A stretch of DNA of 49,707 nt from Clostridioides sp. (GTDB lineage Bacteria; Bacillota; Clostridia; Peptostreptococcales; Peptostreptococcaceae), in the NCBI GenBank assembly GCA_031261505.1, contig JAISJN010000021.1:1-49707 (forward strand), written 5' to 3'. The notes beneath the pieces were generated by a model. That model did not search any database. It was not told where the DNA came from and saw nothing but the letters and a program-made list of their open reading frames with translations. Below, in pieces: positions 40,784-49,343 of this stretch. The stretch's first letter is position 1, and the number at the start of each line of letters is the position of its first letter. Position numbers and translations under genes: made by a program.

Positions 40784-43243
40784 TTAATTATTATTTCGTA
40801 ATCTTACACTGATTGCTTCTTTCTTTTTTGTAAAGGATATAATTGGAATAAAAATACCTATTACACCAATCATCACTGTCATTCCTGTAAGAGCCTCCCA
40901 AGGAATAACAAATTGCATATAACTTTCCTCTTTAAAGAGATTAAATAACAAGTAGGATATAGGGATACCAACAATTAAAGTTACACTAATTGAAATTATA
41001 AGATACTCTAAACTTTCTAGTATCACCATTTTCCTAACCTGTTTCCTTGTCATCCCAATACTTTCTAAGATAGAAAACTCTTTCCCTCGCTCCATAATTC
41101 CAGCAGTTATAACATTTACAAAATTAATCAGAGCAATCAAAGCAAACAACGTAATCAAAGCATTAGAGATAATCGTGATTTCTTTAATATTCGTTTTCAT
41201 TTCATCTTGAATATCCAATTTACTAACAATACCTATTCTATTATCTTTCTTTACTTCAGCTTTTATTCGCTCATTGACAGCTCGAGCATTTTCAGAATCA
41301 AAATTCAAACGGATTTTTTCATAAGTGTAGGGGATTCCTAGTTGTTTCACAACATCTTCATATAAATAAATATTTGGTGCTATCCCTGCTTTATCTGAAA
41401 GACCCTGATTTGTAACACCTGCTATTGCAACATTTAAATTTTTCCCAGAGATATCGTAATGCAATACTTTATTGATAAATTCTGACGTCTCATCAATATC
41501 TGTATTGAGTATTCCGATTTTCCCCGCATAAAAATCAGCTTCGTTCACTTTACTAGGTAGAGTTTCTTGAATCTTTTCAAAATCCCCTTTACCGATACCA
41601 ATAACAAATCCGTAAAATTGGTTGGCATCTTTTTGAATATGTTCCTCTCCTTCACTTACTGAAATTCTCATGTACTTTTTAAAGTATTGATCCAGATAAT
41701 GATAATATTTTTGATGTTCATACTTAATGACCATTGGCGTAAAAGAAATTTTACTAATATCTTTTATTTCAGGCTGAGAAACTATTTTGTTCAGCAGGTC
41801 GTTTGTAAATACCTGCTTTGGCTGTTCCTCTTCTCCTAAACCCGTTTGATTTTCTAAAATAAAATCATCTGCCATGTGAGCATTTACAAAATCTTCATCA
41901 TTTCTGCTATAAATTAAAGTATTAATCGTCATAAAAGTCGTAAATGCTAAAAACAAGGATATAATGACTAGGAAAGCTCTTCTTTTGTCTCTAAAAATAT
42001 TTTTATTTGCCATTGACCATAAACTAGTTCCTTTTAACCGTTTGTGTGACTGTTTATTTTTTTGATAGCTCATGCCTTTAGCTTCAACTACCGTGCGTGC
42101 CATAGCTATTTTTATAGGAAAACGTAATGAAATATATGTCGTAATGGCAACAAATAGACAGGAACAAATGAACGTTACTTCGTTAAAGCCAATATCACTC
42201 ACACTAAACGAGATAACGCCACTAGGGATAATGACATGAGTAAAAGTCATGCCTAAAATCACACCAAGTGGTATCCCAATGACTAACAAGAAGAATAGCT
42301 GATATAGAAACAATTTTTTAATTTGCGTATAGGTCATGCCAATTGCCCGATATAAACCCAAAATTTTGATGTCCTTCACAAGAGAAATGTACATGACATT
42401 AAATATAACTAAATATGTTGCAACTAATACGAGTAGGATTAATAAAATACAGCCGATTAAAACAATCAAAGTCGATTTAGCCAGTTCATTATCGTACAAA
42501 AAAACTTGATAACTTGATACATTTAACTTTGTCTTCAACATTTCTACTTTTTGATTACTAATAAATAACGAATTAAAATTTACATATGCTTTACTTGATT
42601 CTTCTGTGCTACCTTGATAACCACTCTTATTCAAAAAAGTTTTAGACACAAGAACTGATGGTGTACTATTGCCATTCAATTCAGTCATATCTTTATAGAT
42701 ACCTGATAAAATGAACTCTTTCTCTTTAATACCATATTTATCAAGATACTTCATTGAAATTTTCATGCCTAATTTAACATCTTTTATCGCTGCATCATGA
42801 AGTGCAGCATTAGACATCATAATTTCATTCATTTCTTTCGGATAGCTACCTTCCCACGCTTCCAAAGCTGGGATTGTTTGTTTTTCCCAATTAATCGGGT
42901 CTTTCCACTTCAGAACAAGTTTAACCGTCGTTTTTTCATTAATAGCAATACCTGTCCCACATGCTATCTGTTGACCAGTAAATTTAACGTTAGACTGATT
43001 TTCTAAAATATCAAGTTGTTTTGTTGTTGGAGAAGTGAGAACTGCTTGATAATCCATACCATCTACACTTAATTTTTGCTTTTGGATAGCAGAACTATAA
43101 TTAGTACCAGCATTGATTAGAATTATCAGTATCATTTGACACAAGATAATTGATGCCAACAGCAGTCTATTTCTTTTTAAATTTTTCTTGAAATCTTTTA
43201 CCGCAAGTTTTCTCATTATCTTTTTGTTTCTAGTTTCAAACAT
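40784..43243 (-). CDS. FtsX/MacB-type ABC transporter permease
   Basis: An 819-residue permease with two FtsX-type units. The N-terminal helix (about 25-45) is followed by an extracellular domain of about 200 residues, three helices around 255-390, a linker, another helix near 420, a second extracellular domain, and three final helices. FNVMYISLVKDIKILGLYRAIGMT and ITAGIMERGKEFSILESIGMT are the paired coupling segments. GAGGGA lies upstream. With the ATPase, kinase and regulator genes on the same strand it forms a module typical of antimicrobial-peptide sensing, detoxification or export. It is longer than BceB (about 650) and has two outer domains instead of one. Confidence 0.88.
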   Translation of the reverse strand: MFETRNKKIMRKLAVKDFKKNLKRNRLLLASIILCQMILIILINAGTNYSSAIQKQKLSVDGMDYQAVLTSPTTKQLDILENQSNVKFTGQQIACGTGIAINEKTTVKLVLKWKDPINWEKQTIPALEAWEGSYPKEMNEIMMSNAALHDAAIKDVKLGMKISMKYLDKYGIKEKEFILSGIYKDMTELNGNSTPSVLVSKTFLNKSGYQGSTEESSKAYVNFNSLFISNQKVEMLKTKLNVSSYQVFLYDNELAKSTLIVLIGCILLILLVLVATYLVIFNVMYISLVKDIKILGLYRAIGMTYTQIKKLFLYQLFFLLVIGIPLGVILGMTFTHVIIPSGVISFSVSDIGFNEVTFICSCLFVAITTYISLRFPIKIAMARTVVEAKGMSYQKNKQSHKRLKGTSLWSMANKNIFRDKRRAFLVIISLFLAFTTFMTINTLIYSRNDEDFVNAHMADDFILENQTGLGEEEQPKQVFTNDLLNKIVSQPEIKDISKISFTPMVIKYEHQKYYHYLDQYFKKYMRISVSEGEEHIQKDANQFYGFVIGIGKGDFEKIQETLPSKVNEADFYAGKIGILNTDIDETSEFINKVLHYDISGKNLNVAIAGVTNQGLSDKAGIAPNIYLYEDVVKQLGIPYTYEKIRLNFDSENARAVNERIKAEVKKDNRIGIVSKLDIQDEMKTNIKEITIISNALITLFALIALINFVNVITAGIMERGKEFSILESIGMTRKQVRKMVILESLEYLIISISVTLIVGIPISYLLFNLFKEESYMQFVIPWEALTGMTVMIGVIGIFIPIISFTKKKEAISVRLRNNN

Positions 43244-43253
43244 ACGATTTCCC

Positions 43254-43919
43254 TCACTTTCTTAAACTTCCATCTTCTATTCTTAGAACCCTATCCGCCA
43301 TTTGAGCAATTGTTTCATCATGAGTAATCATCATAATTGTTTGCTTATATTTTTTACCAGTCATTTTTAATAAACCTAAAACATCTTGACTTGTTTTTGA
43401 ATCTAAATTCCCAGTTGGTTCATCTGCTAAAATAATTGCAGGTTTCGTCGCAATCGCACGTGCAATAGCTACTCTTTGTTGTTGTCCCCCAGATAATTGA
43501 CTTGGATAGTTTTCAAGTTTATCTTGTATACCAATTTGTCTCGTAATTTGATCAATAAATTCATCATCAATTTTTTTCCCATCTAACTGAATAGGTAGCA
43601 CGATATTTTCATAGACATTCAGCAATGGTAGTAAATTAAAATCCTGAAAAATAAAACCAATATTTCTTCTTCTAAAAATCGTTAATTCTTCTTCATTCAT
43701 TTCTTTAAAATTCACATCATCAACAAAAACATCTCCACTTGAAGGATAGTCTAATCCACCAATTAAATTTAAAAGGGTTGACTTCCCACTACCTGAGGTA
43801 CCTACGATTGAGACAAATTCACTGGATTGAATCGTTAAGTTAATATCCTCCAGGGCATTTACCTCCAAAATACCATTATCATATTTTTTATATACATCTA
43901 CTAATTTTACCGAATTCAT
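43254..43919 (-). CDS. MacB/LolD-type ABC transporter ATPase
   Basis: ATPase of 221 residues for the FtsX-type permease encoded next to it. Walker A is [15 protein letters not shown], the Q loop [12 protein letters not shown], the signature [15 protein letters not shown], Walker [13 protein letters not shown] and the switch His is in [19 protein letters not shown] is diagnostic for the LolD/MacB/BceA group. The ATG at 43919 has AAGGAG 8 bases upstream; a GTG at 43928 overlaps that site. The permease gene begins 10 bases downstream. Confidence 0.92.
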   Translation of the reverse strand: MNSVKLVDVYKKYDNGILEVNALEDINLTIQSSEFVSIVGTSGSGKSTLLNLIGGLDYPSSGDVFVDDVNFKEMNEEELTIFRRRNIGFIFQDFNLLPLLNVYENIVLPIQLDGKKIDDEFIDQITRQIGIQDKLENYPSQLSGGQQQRVAIARAIATKPAIILADEPTGNLDSKTSQDVLGLLKMTGKKYKQTIMMITHDETIAQMADRVLRIEDGSLRK

Positions 43920-44030
43920 ATTTCTCACTCCTTCTAAAAATAATTATACTAAGTAATTCTTTCAAGCATCTGTTGAAATTCTATCAAAATTGACATAAAG
44001 AGGAATAATAAGCCCTATAAATCGAACTCA

Positions 44031-45014
44031 CTATTCCTCTTTTGGTAAAAATAATTTAACTTTTGTTCCATTATTAATTTTAGACTCAATTATCATATAG
44101 CCTTCTTGATTTTCTATAATTTCCCTAGCCAAACTCAAACCTATGCCAACACCTTGAATGTGTTTGACTTGCTGACTTCGATAAAATCTTTGGAAAATGT
44201 GTGCCATATCCATTTCATCAATCCCAATACCAGTATCCGAAACAATAATACAAAGAAATAACTCTTGTACCTCTACTTCTACTCGAACACTTCCTTCAAC
44301 AGTGTATTTCAAGCTATTCTCAATGATATTTGACAAGGTTTCTTGCATCCATTTTAAGTCTGCAAAAATTGATATAGAACTATTTTTTAGCTGATCATAG
44401 ATTAAATTTAAATGTTTATGTTCAAAAGCAACCCTATATTGCTCTAAACAAGGGACAATTATCTCATTAACCCTATAAACTTCTTTTCTACATTGTATGA
44501 TGCCATTTTCTAGTCTTGAAAGATGTAGTAAATTCTGCATCAGCCATTGTAACTTTTCAGCTTGATTCTTAATCGTTTGAACGTATTTTTTTTCTTTTAG
44601 TTCTTTTTCTACTAACAACTCACTATATAAAATAATATTCGTAATCGGAGTTTTAGTTTGATGTGAAATATCAGAAATTAATTTGTTAATTTGTTTTTTT
44701 GATTGTTCATTCTCAATACGCTTTAAATTTTCTATTTTTGTATACTTAATCAATCTATTTTTCAATGAAGAAAACTCAGTTTCTTTTTCTATATCTAATT
44801 GGCTAAGATTCGGAGTCGACAGTAAGTCATGCAAATCCTCTAATAAATTGTAGACACTTTTTGAAAAACAATAATAAGAGATTAGTTGAATAGTTACTAA
44901 ACACAATAATTCTAAAAGTACAATAGATTTTTTGCTCTCAAGGTAGATGCCTATGCCAAGTACCAAAACCATACCAACATTCAACGAAATGAGAATCTTT
45001 TTTCTCATACTCAT
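44031..45014 (-). CDS. Sensor histidine kinase, intramembrane-sensing type
   Basis: Kinase of 327 residues. Two N-terminal helices (about 8-24 and 30-52) are separated by only a few residues, so there is no outer sensing domain; this is the BceS-like intramembrane-sensing layout, in which the partner ABC transporter detects the drug. The H box is SDISHQTKTPITNI, the N box IIENSLKYT, G1 SDTGIGIDEMD, F box IFQRFYRS and G2 GVGIGLSLAREI. The ATG overlaps the stop of the response regulator gene (ATGA), with GGGAG 8 bases upstream. Confidence 0.92.
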   Translation of the reverse strand: MSMRKKILISLNVGMVLVLGIGIYLESKKSIVLLELLCLVTIQLISYYCFSKSVYNLLEDLHDLLSTPNLSQLDIEKETEFSSLKNRLIKYTKIENLKRIENEQSKKQINKLISDISHQTKTPITNIILYSELLVEKELKEKKYVQTIKNQAEKLQWLMQNLLHLSRLENGIIQCRKEVYRVNEIIVPCLEQYRVAFEHKHLNLIYDQLKNSSISIFADLKWMQETLSNIIENSLKYTVEGSVRVEVEVQELFLCIIVSDTGIGIDEMDMAHIFQRFYRSQQVKHIQGVGIGLSLAREIIENQEGYMIIESKINNGTKVKLFLPKEE

Positions 45015-45697
45015 TCAAAATTCTCCCATTTATAGCCAATACCATAAATACTCTTAATATTTTTTGAACCAGAATCCATTTCCAATTTTTTTCGAAGTCG
45101 TTTAATCACAACTGCCAAAGCGTTCTCTTCAATATACTCTCCATCTATTCCCCAGACAAATTCAATTATCTTTTCTTTTCGCATGATTTGCCCTCTATTA
45201 CTCACTAACACTTTCAATAATTTTTGCTCTGCATTACTTAAAAATACATCTTGTCCTTTATAAGTATAAGTCATCGCTTCAAAATCAAAACAATAATTTT
45301 TATCCCTATAATTTTCGCCAATAACAGGTGTCTGGTATCTTTTAATTACCGTCTCCACTCGTGCTCTAAGAACCATTAAACTAAAAGGTTTGACTATGTA
45401 ATCATCTCCTCCTAATTCTAAGCCACGAATAACATCTATATCTGTATCATTTGCACTAATAAAAATAACTGGCATATTCTTTGAACGAAGTTTAACCATT
45501 TTGCAAAATTCAATCCCATTCCCGTCTGGTAAATTGATATCAAGTAAAATCAAATCAAATTCTCGATTCAGTTGTTTTTTTGCATCTACCAGAGAATAAG
45601 CTTGAAAAATCTCTGTTGTATCATTTTCTAAGACAAACTTGATACCTTCATTTAAGTCTATATCGTCTTCCACTACAAGAATTTTTCTAACTAACAA
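45011..45697 (-). CDS. OmpR-family response regulator
   Basis: DNA-binding response regulator of 228 residues: receiver domain with acidic pair VVEDD, phospho-acceptor Asp in LILLDINLPDG and Lys in DYIVKPFS; C-terminal winged helix with LSNAEQKLLKVLVSNRGQIM and YIEENALAVVIKRLRKKLE. The TTG at 45697 is preferred because GAGGTGAT lies 7 bases upstream; the frame extends to 45724 inside the end of the radical-SAM remnant. It should regulate the adjoining ABC genes. Confidence 0.92.
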   Translation of the reverse strand: MLVRKILVVEDDIDLNEGIKFVLENDTTEIFQAYSLVDAKKQLNREFDLILLDINLPDGNGIEFCKMVKLRSKNMPVIFISANDTDIDVIRGLELGGDDYIVKPFSLMVLRARVETVIKRYQTPVIGENYRDKNYCFDFEAMTYTYKGQDVFLSNAEQKLLKVLVSNRGQIMRKEKIIEFVWGIDGEYIEENALAVVIKRLRKKLEMDSGSKNIKSIYGIGYKWENFE

Positions 45698-45711
45698 ACC
45701 ATCACCTCTTT

Positions 45712-46453
45712 TTAAGAATTCCAAACTCTTTTCATTAACACTGGTTTAATTCGTCGACAATTATCATCCAAAGCTTCTTTTGTCTTAAAATCATCTACAG
45801 AAGCAGGGCATGTCCAACAAAAAAGTTTAACCTCGCACTCAGAAAAATTTTCAGAATTTTTAGGATCTATTTTATCTAACGTGAAGGAAACTTTGCTACT
45901 TCCATTGTCGGTTAAATCTGTAAGTTTGTCAACTTCAAAAATATTTCTCATTTTAAGTTCACTGCGAATATAACTCGGACAAGGATAAACATTCCCTTGA
46001 TAATCTATAAAAATTTCCTTTTTCCCTGCTGTACAAGAACAAATTGACAACGGCTTATCTGAGTGCTCTACCATATAATCAGAAGGTATATACGTTTCAA
46101 ATTCTGTCTTATCTGTAAATAATTGTTTATTTCCTTCCCCTCTTCCAGTTGGTGAAAATAATCGACAAACAGGATTCGTTTCTAATACTTCGTTTAACTT
46201 GTAAAAAGGCTCTAACAGATATTCCGTTTTATCTGAAAAAATCATAGATAGGTTAATGACTTTAGCGTTATATCTTTTCAGTATTTCAATACTTCTAATG
46301 ACTTTTTTGAAAACTCCTCGTCCTCGTACAACTGAACACGTTTCTTCATCTATTCCATCTATACTTATCTCGAATTGATCTACCATTTTTACGAGCTGAT
46401 CAACATTTTGGGGATTTATAAAAGTACCATTCGTAGATAAAACAATTGTTCCG
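45712..46453 (-). pseudogene. Radical-SAM/SPASM protein, 5' part lost
   Basis: The remaining 240 or so residues start at the beta strand TIVLSTNGTF, which follows the G-x-E-P motif in intact radical-SAM enzymes. The CxxxCxxC cluster loop is therefore missing. The SPASM-type C-terminal domain is intact: CSCTAGKKEIFIDYQGNVYPC, then CEVKLFCWTC and a last Cys, enough for one or two auxiliary Fe-S clusters. Such enzymes modify RiPP peptides or act in enzyme maturation. The frame is fused at about 46449-46453 to the transposase sequence. A GTG at 46485 inside the IS sequence could start a hybrid, but catalysis is impossible without the SAM cluster. Confidence 0.85.
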
Positions 46454-46994
46454 TATCTTTCTGGCGTTTCTTTGGTGTTGACCACTCCTCAGGCGTTTTG
46501 CCAGACTTGATTTCTTCGTTTTCCTTACGATGATTACGTTGTTTAGGCGATTCAACAAATGATGCATCAACAATTTGTCCTTTGTGAGCGAGTAACCCTT
46601 CGCCTGCAAGAACAAGTTCAAAACTTTTGAAAAGTTCATTACCATGACCGCTTTGCGCAATTTTATCTCGGTAAAGCCAGATTGTTTTGGCATCAGGAAC
46701 TGATTTATCGTCAATGCCTAAAAATCGGCGGAATGACAGTCTATCTAGCAGTTGATATTCCATGGCATCGTCTGAAAGATTGTTATAGCGTTGCAAAATC
46801 AAGAGTTTGAACATCATGACATAATCATAATGCGGTCGTCCACCGCGACTTGCGACTTTACGCTCAGCACGAAAAAGACGTTGAAGAACTGGGCGAAACT
46901 GTTCCCAATTGATAACTGAATCAAGGCGTTCAAGTGGGTCGCCTTTGGCGCTGATTTTTTCTAAGTACAAATCTTCATCGCTAAATAGTTTCAT
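46416..46994 (-). pseudogene. IS5-family transposase, N-terminal half
   Basis: The first 180 or so residues of an IS5-type DDE transposase: MKLFSDEDLYLEKISAKGDP, the DUF772-like region NWEQFRPVLQRLFRAER, RPHYDYVMMFKLLILQRYN, and the first catalytic Asp in GQIVDASFVESPKQRN. The sequence then passes after KKRQKDTE into radical-SAM DNA read in another frame and stops. The second Asp and Glu of the DDE triad are missing, so the element cannot move itself. Confidence 0.9.
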
Positions 46995-47067
46995 GGAGGG
47001 TTCCTTGGTTTATTGGTAACTCTATTATCTCATTTTTTCTGTTTTTAGGGGGTTTTTTAGAGGTGCC
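46450..47067 (-). mobile_element. Truncated IS5-type insertion sequence
   Basis: The upstream end is marked by the change from phage capsid coding sequence to GGCACCTCTAAAAAACCCCC (reading minus from 47067), a plausible terminal repeat. The other end and half the transposase gene are lost at the junction with the radical-SAM gene near 46450. Both neighbours are truncated genes, so a deletion followed or accompanied the insertion. Confidence 0.75.
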
Positions 47068-47211
47068 CTTCACTTTATCCTCCATTTCTGCATAGACTTT
47101 CGCATCTTCTTCAGATAAAAGACCGTCTTTATCCTTTTTCGTTTCAACAAAGGCTTTTGTCGCCTCCCATGCTTTGTTTCTCTTTTCTCGTAATTCTAAA
47201 ATCTTATCCAT
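46981..47211 (-). pseudogene. Phage major capsid protein, N-terminal fragment
   Basis: The first 48 or so residues (MDKILELREKRNKAWEATKA to MEDKVKG) resemble the N-terminal helical delta domain of HK97-type major capsid proteins. After 47068 the frame continues into IS sequence (SKKPPKNRKNEI) until it stops. GGAGGTAAC, overlapping the protease stop, precedes the ATG at 47211. Order portal-protease-capsid is the standard HK97 head module, which supports the call despite the short length. Confidence 0.7.
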
Positions 47212-47216
47212 TTGTG

Positions 47217-47990
47217 TTACCTCCAATTTTTCATTAAATTAAGCCGACTCATAAGCGAATCGGCTTTAGTGACGTTGCTATTTATTTGTTCTTGTTGAAT
47301 TTGTGGCTTTGGTTTATCAATTTTGCAATGATGTGCAATCTTATCCATGAGTGAATTTGTGACTGCAACTTGTGAGAACATCATATTTGATGTTGGCAGC
47401 AAATCCTCTACAATTTCGTTTGTCTCTCTGTGCAAAATGTCGTCTGCAAATCCAAGTTCAACTGCTTTATGTGCATCCATCCACGTTTCTGAATCCATCA
47501 AATGTGATAATTTCACTCGATTAAGTCCTGTCTTAATTTCATAAGCGTTGATGATACTTTCCTTGACTTCATCAAGCATAGAAATTGCCTTTTTCATCTC
47601 AGCACTATCGCCCCAAGCCATTGTTGCAGGATTGTGAATCATCAGCATGGATACAGGTGACATTAAAACCTTTGTCCCCGCCATAGCAATCACACTTGCT
47701 GCACTTGCCGCAATACCATCAATCTTTATCGTGACACTCCCTTTGTAGTCCATTAGCATGTTATAAATCTGTGCTGCAGCTACACAATCTCCTCCCGGCG
47801 AATTAATCCAAACAGTAATGTCTCCCTCACCACTTATAAGTTCACGCTGAAACAACTTAGGTGTGACATCATCATCAAACCATGAGTCCTCAGCGATTGT
47901 GCCCTTTAGGAACAGTGTTCTCTCTTGCACTTCCTCCAGTGTCTCCTGATTCATCACTGTCTGATTCTTCCACTTCCAAAACTTCTTCAT
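47217..47990 (-). CDS. ClpP-like prohead protease
   Basis: Phage head-maturation serine protease of the ClpP/crotonase fold, 257 residues. The strand VWINSPGGDCVAAAQIYNML forms the oxyanion loop, the nucleophile is Ser in DGIAASAASVIAMAG, and the base is His in MLMIHNPA. The C-terminal third is variable, as usual for scaffold-protease fusions. I start at the ATG at 47990 (MKKFWKWKNQ); the frame is open 39 bases further. Intact, but its substrate gene (capsid) is truncated downstream and its portal partner upstream is broken. Confidence 0.9.
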   Translation of the reverse strand: MKKFWKWKNQTVMNQETLEEVQERTLFLKGTIAEDSWFDDDVTPKLFQRELISGEGDITVWINSPGGDCVAAAQIYNMLMDYKGSVTIKIDGIAASAASVIAMAGTKVLMSPVSMLMIHNPATMAWGDSAEMKKAISMLDEVKESIINAYEIKTGLNRVKLSHLMDSETWMDAHKAVELGFADDILHRETNEIVEDLLPTSNMMFSQVAVTNSLMDKIAHHCKIDKPKPQIQQEQINSNVTKADSLMSRLNLMKNWR

Positions 47991-49239
47991 TTTCGTTTTT
48001 CTCCTCTCCCTTAGTCGTTTTATTTGCATAAGCTCCTGCGTCTTTTAACGGGAGCATGTTGCCATTAATTAAATACAAATCGCCACCCTCACTATTAGGT
48101 ATGCGGTCGAGATTTTCTAGTTCCCGTATGTCATTTGCACTCATCCAACCATTCTACCTTGCTGTGGCATAGCCATTCATTCGTGATTGATAATCACCAC
48201 GTAAAAGTCCATCAACATTGATCTTGATGAAATATTACTTCTTTTCCTCTTTGGTTAGAAGTGACCGAATCATTGACTGTTCAATGCGAGATACCCACGG
48301 GTCAAGCGTGTATTTTACAAATTCTAGTGACTGTTGCTCAATATTAGAAAAGCTCGATTTTTCAAGGTCGCCAACCATATGCGGCGGTACTCTGAAAATT
48401 CGAGCTATCTCATTGATTTGAAACTTCCTTGTTTCTAAAAACTGAGCTTGTTCTGGGGATATAGAAATTGGTGTGTATTTCATTCCCTCTTCTAACACAG
48501 CCACCTTGTGTGAGTTGCTTGAGCCGCCAAATGTCTGTTGCCAACTTTCACGAATTCGAACTGGGTCTCTTAAGGTTCCGGGGTGTTCTAATACCCCACT
48601 TGGTGCTGCACCATTAGCGAAGAACTTCGCCCCATATTCCTCACAGGCAATCGCCATACCAATCGCATTTTTAGTCATCACAATTGGTGAGTAGCCAACT
48701 AATCCATCAAACCCTAACCCCGGAATATGCAAAACTTCAGATGAATGAAGTTTGACTTGATTGCCTTTCACGACATCCCCCGTCGCAACAGTATAGGTAT
48801 AATAGAGTTCACCCGTGTCTGACCTATCTACACTCATGCGATTTGGCATTAACGGATAAAGTCCTATCACCTCGCCTTTGCCATTTCTAATGATTTGAGC
48901 ATAAGCATTACCCCAAAGTAAAAGATGCGTCATCAACGTTTCTCTGAAAATGAATGAAGTCATCTCTGGATTTGGTTCATCATGTAAAAGTAAATACAAC
49001 GGGTGGTCAGTTGCCTTTTCCTTACTCGTTTCAGTTTGTTTATACAAATGAAGTGGCAAACTTGCGACAGCCTCAGATAAAATCCTTACGCATGAATGAA
49101 CTGCTGTCATTTGCATGGCACTTCGTTCTGTGACAGGTTTGCCAGCTGTTGTTCCTCCCATTAAAAAACGATAGCCACTACCTACTGTGCTATCGCTTGG
49201 TTTGTCTCTTGATTTGAACAAATCTGTAAATATCCCCAT
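47890..49239 (-). pseudogene. Phage portal protein with two in-frame stop codons
   Basis: HK97-family portal. The long first part (to 48235) holds MGIFTDLFKSRDKP, MQMTAVHSCVRILSEAVASL, LLLWGNAYAQIIRN, MPNRMSVDR and RIFRVPPHMVGDLEKSSFSN. It then meets TAA at 48235-48237 and, 27 codons on in the same frame, TAG at 48154-48156, after which the sequence continues as an ordinary portal C terminus (ANDIRELENLDRIPNSEGGD) to 47890, overlapping the protease start. The 26 codons between the stops also read sensibly (INVDGLLRGDYQSRMNGYAT). So these are point mutations in a once intact gene. The ATG at 49239 has AGGAGG 9 bases upstream; the in-frame ATG at 49245 is an alternative. Confidence 0.9.
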
Positions 49240-49269
49240 ACACATCAACCTCCTTTCTGATTTTGGGCA

Positions 49270-49302
49270 TAAGAAAAGTACCTATCGACTTGATAGATAC
49301 TT
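49270..49302 (-). terminator. Terminator downstream of the Fic gene
   Basis: On the minus strand AAGTATCTATC pairs with GATAGGTACTT (one mismatch) around 5 bases and is followed by TTCTT. Confidence 0.7.
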
Positions 49303-49343
49303 AATAATAATTTTTGATTTTATCTCAATTAATTTACGATATA

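Noticed and set aside
46400-46714. Open frame of 104 codons within the transposase region
   Set aside because: Alternative frame of the transposase/radical-SAM junction; the transposase frame matches the IS5 family and this one matches nothing.
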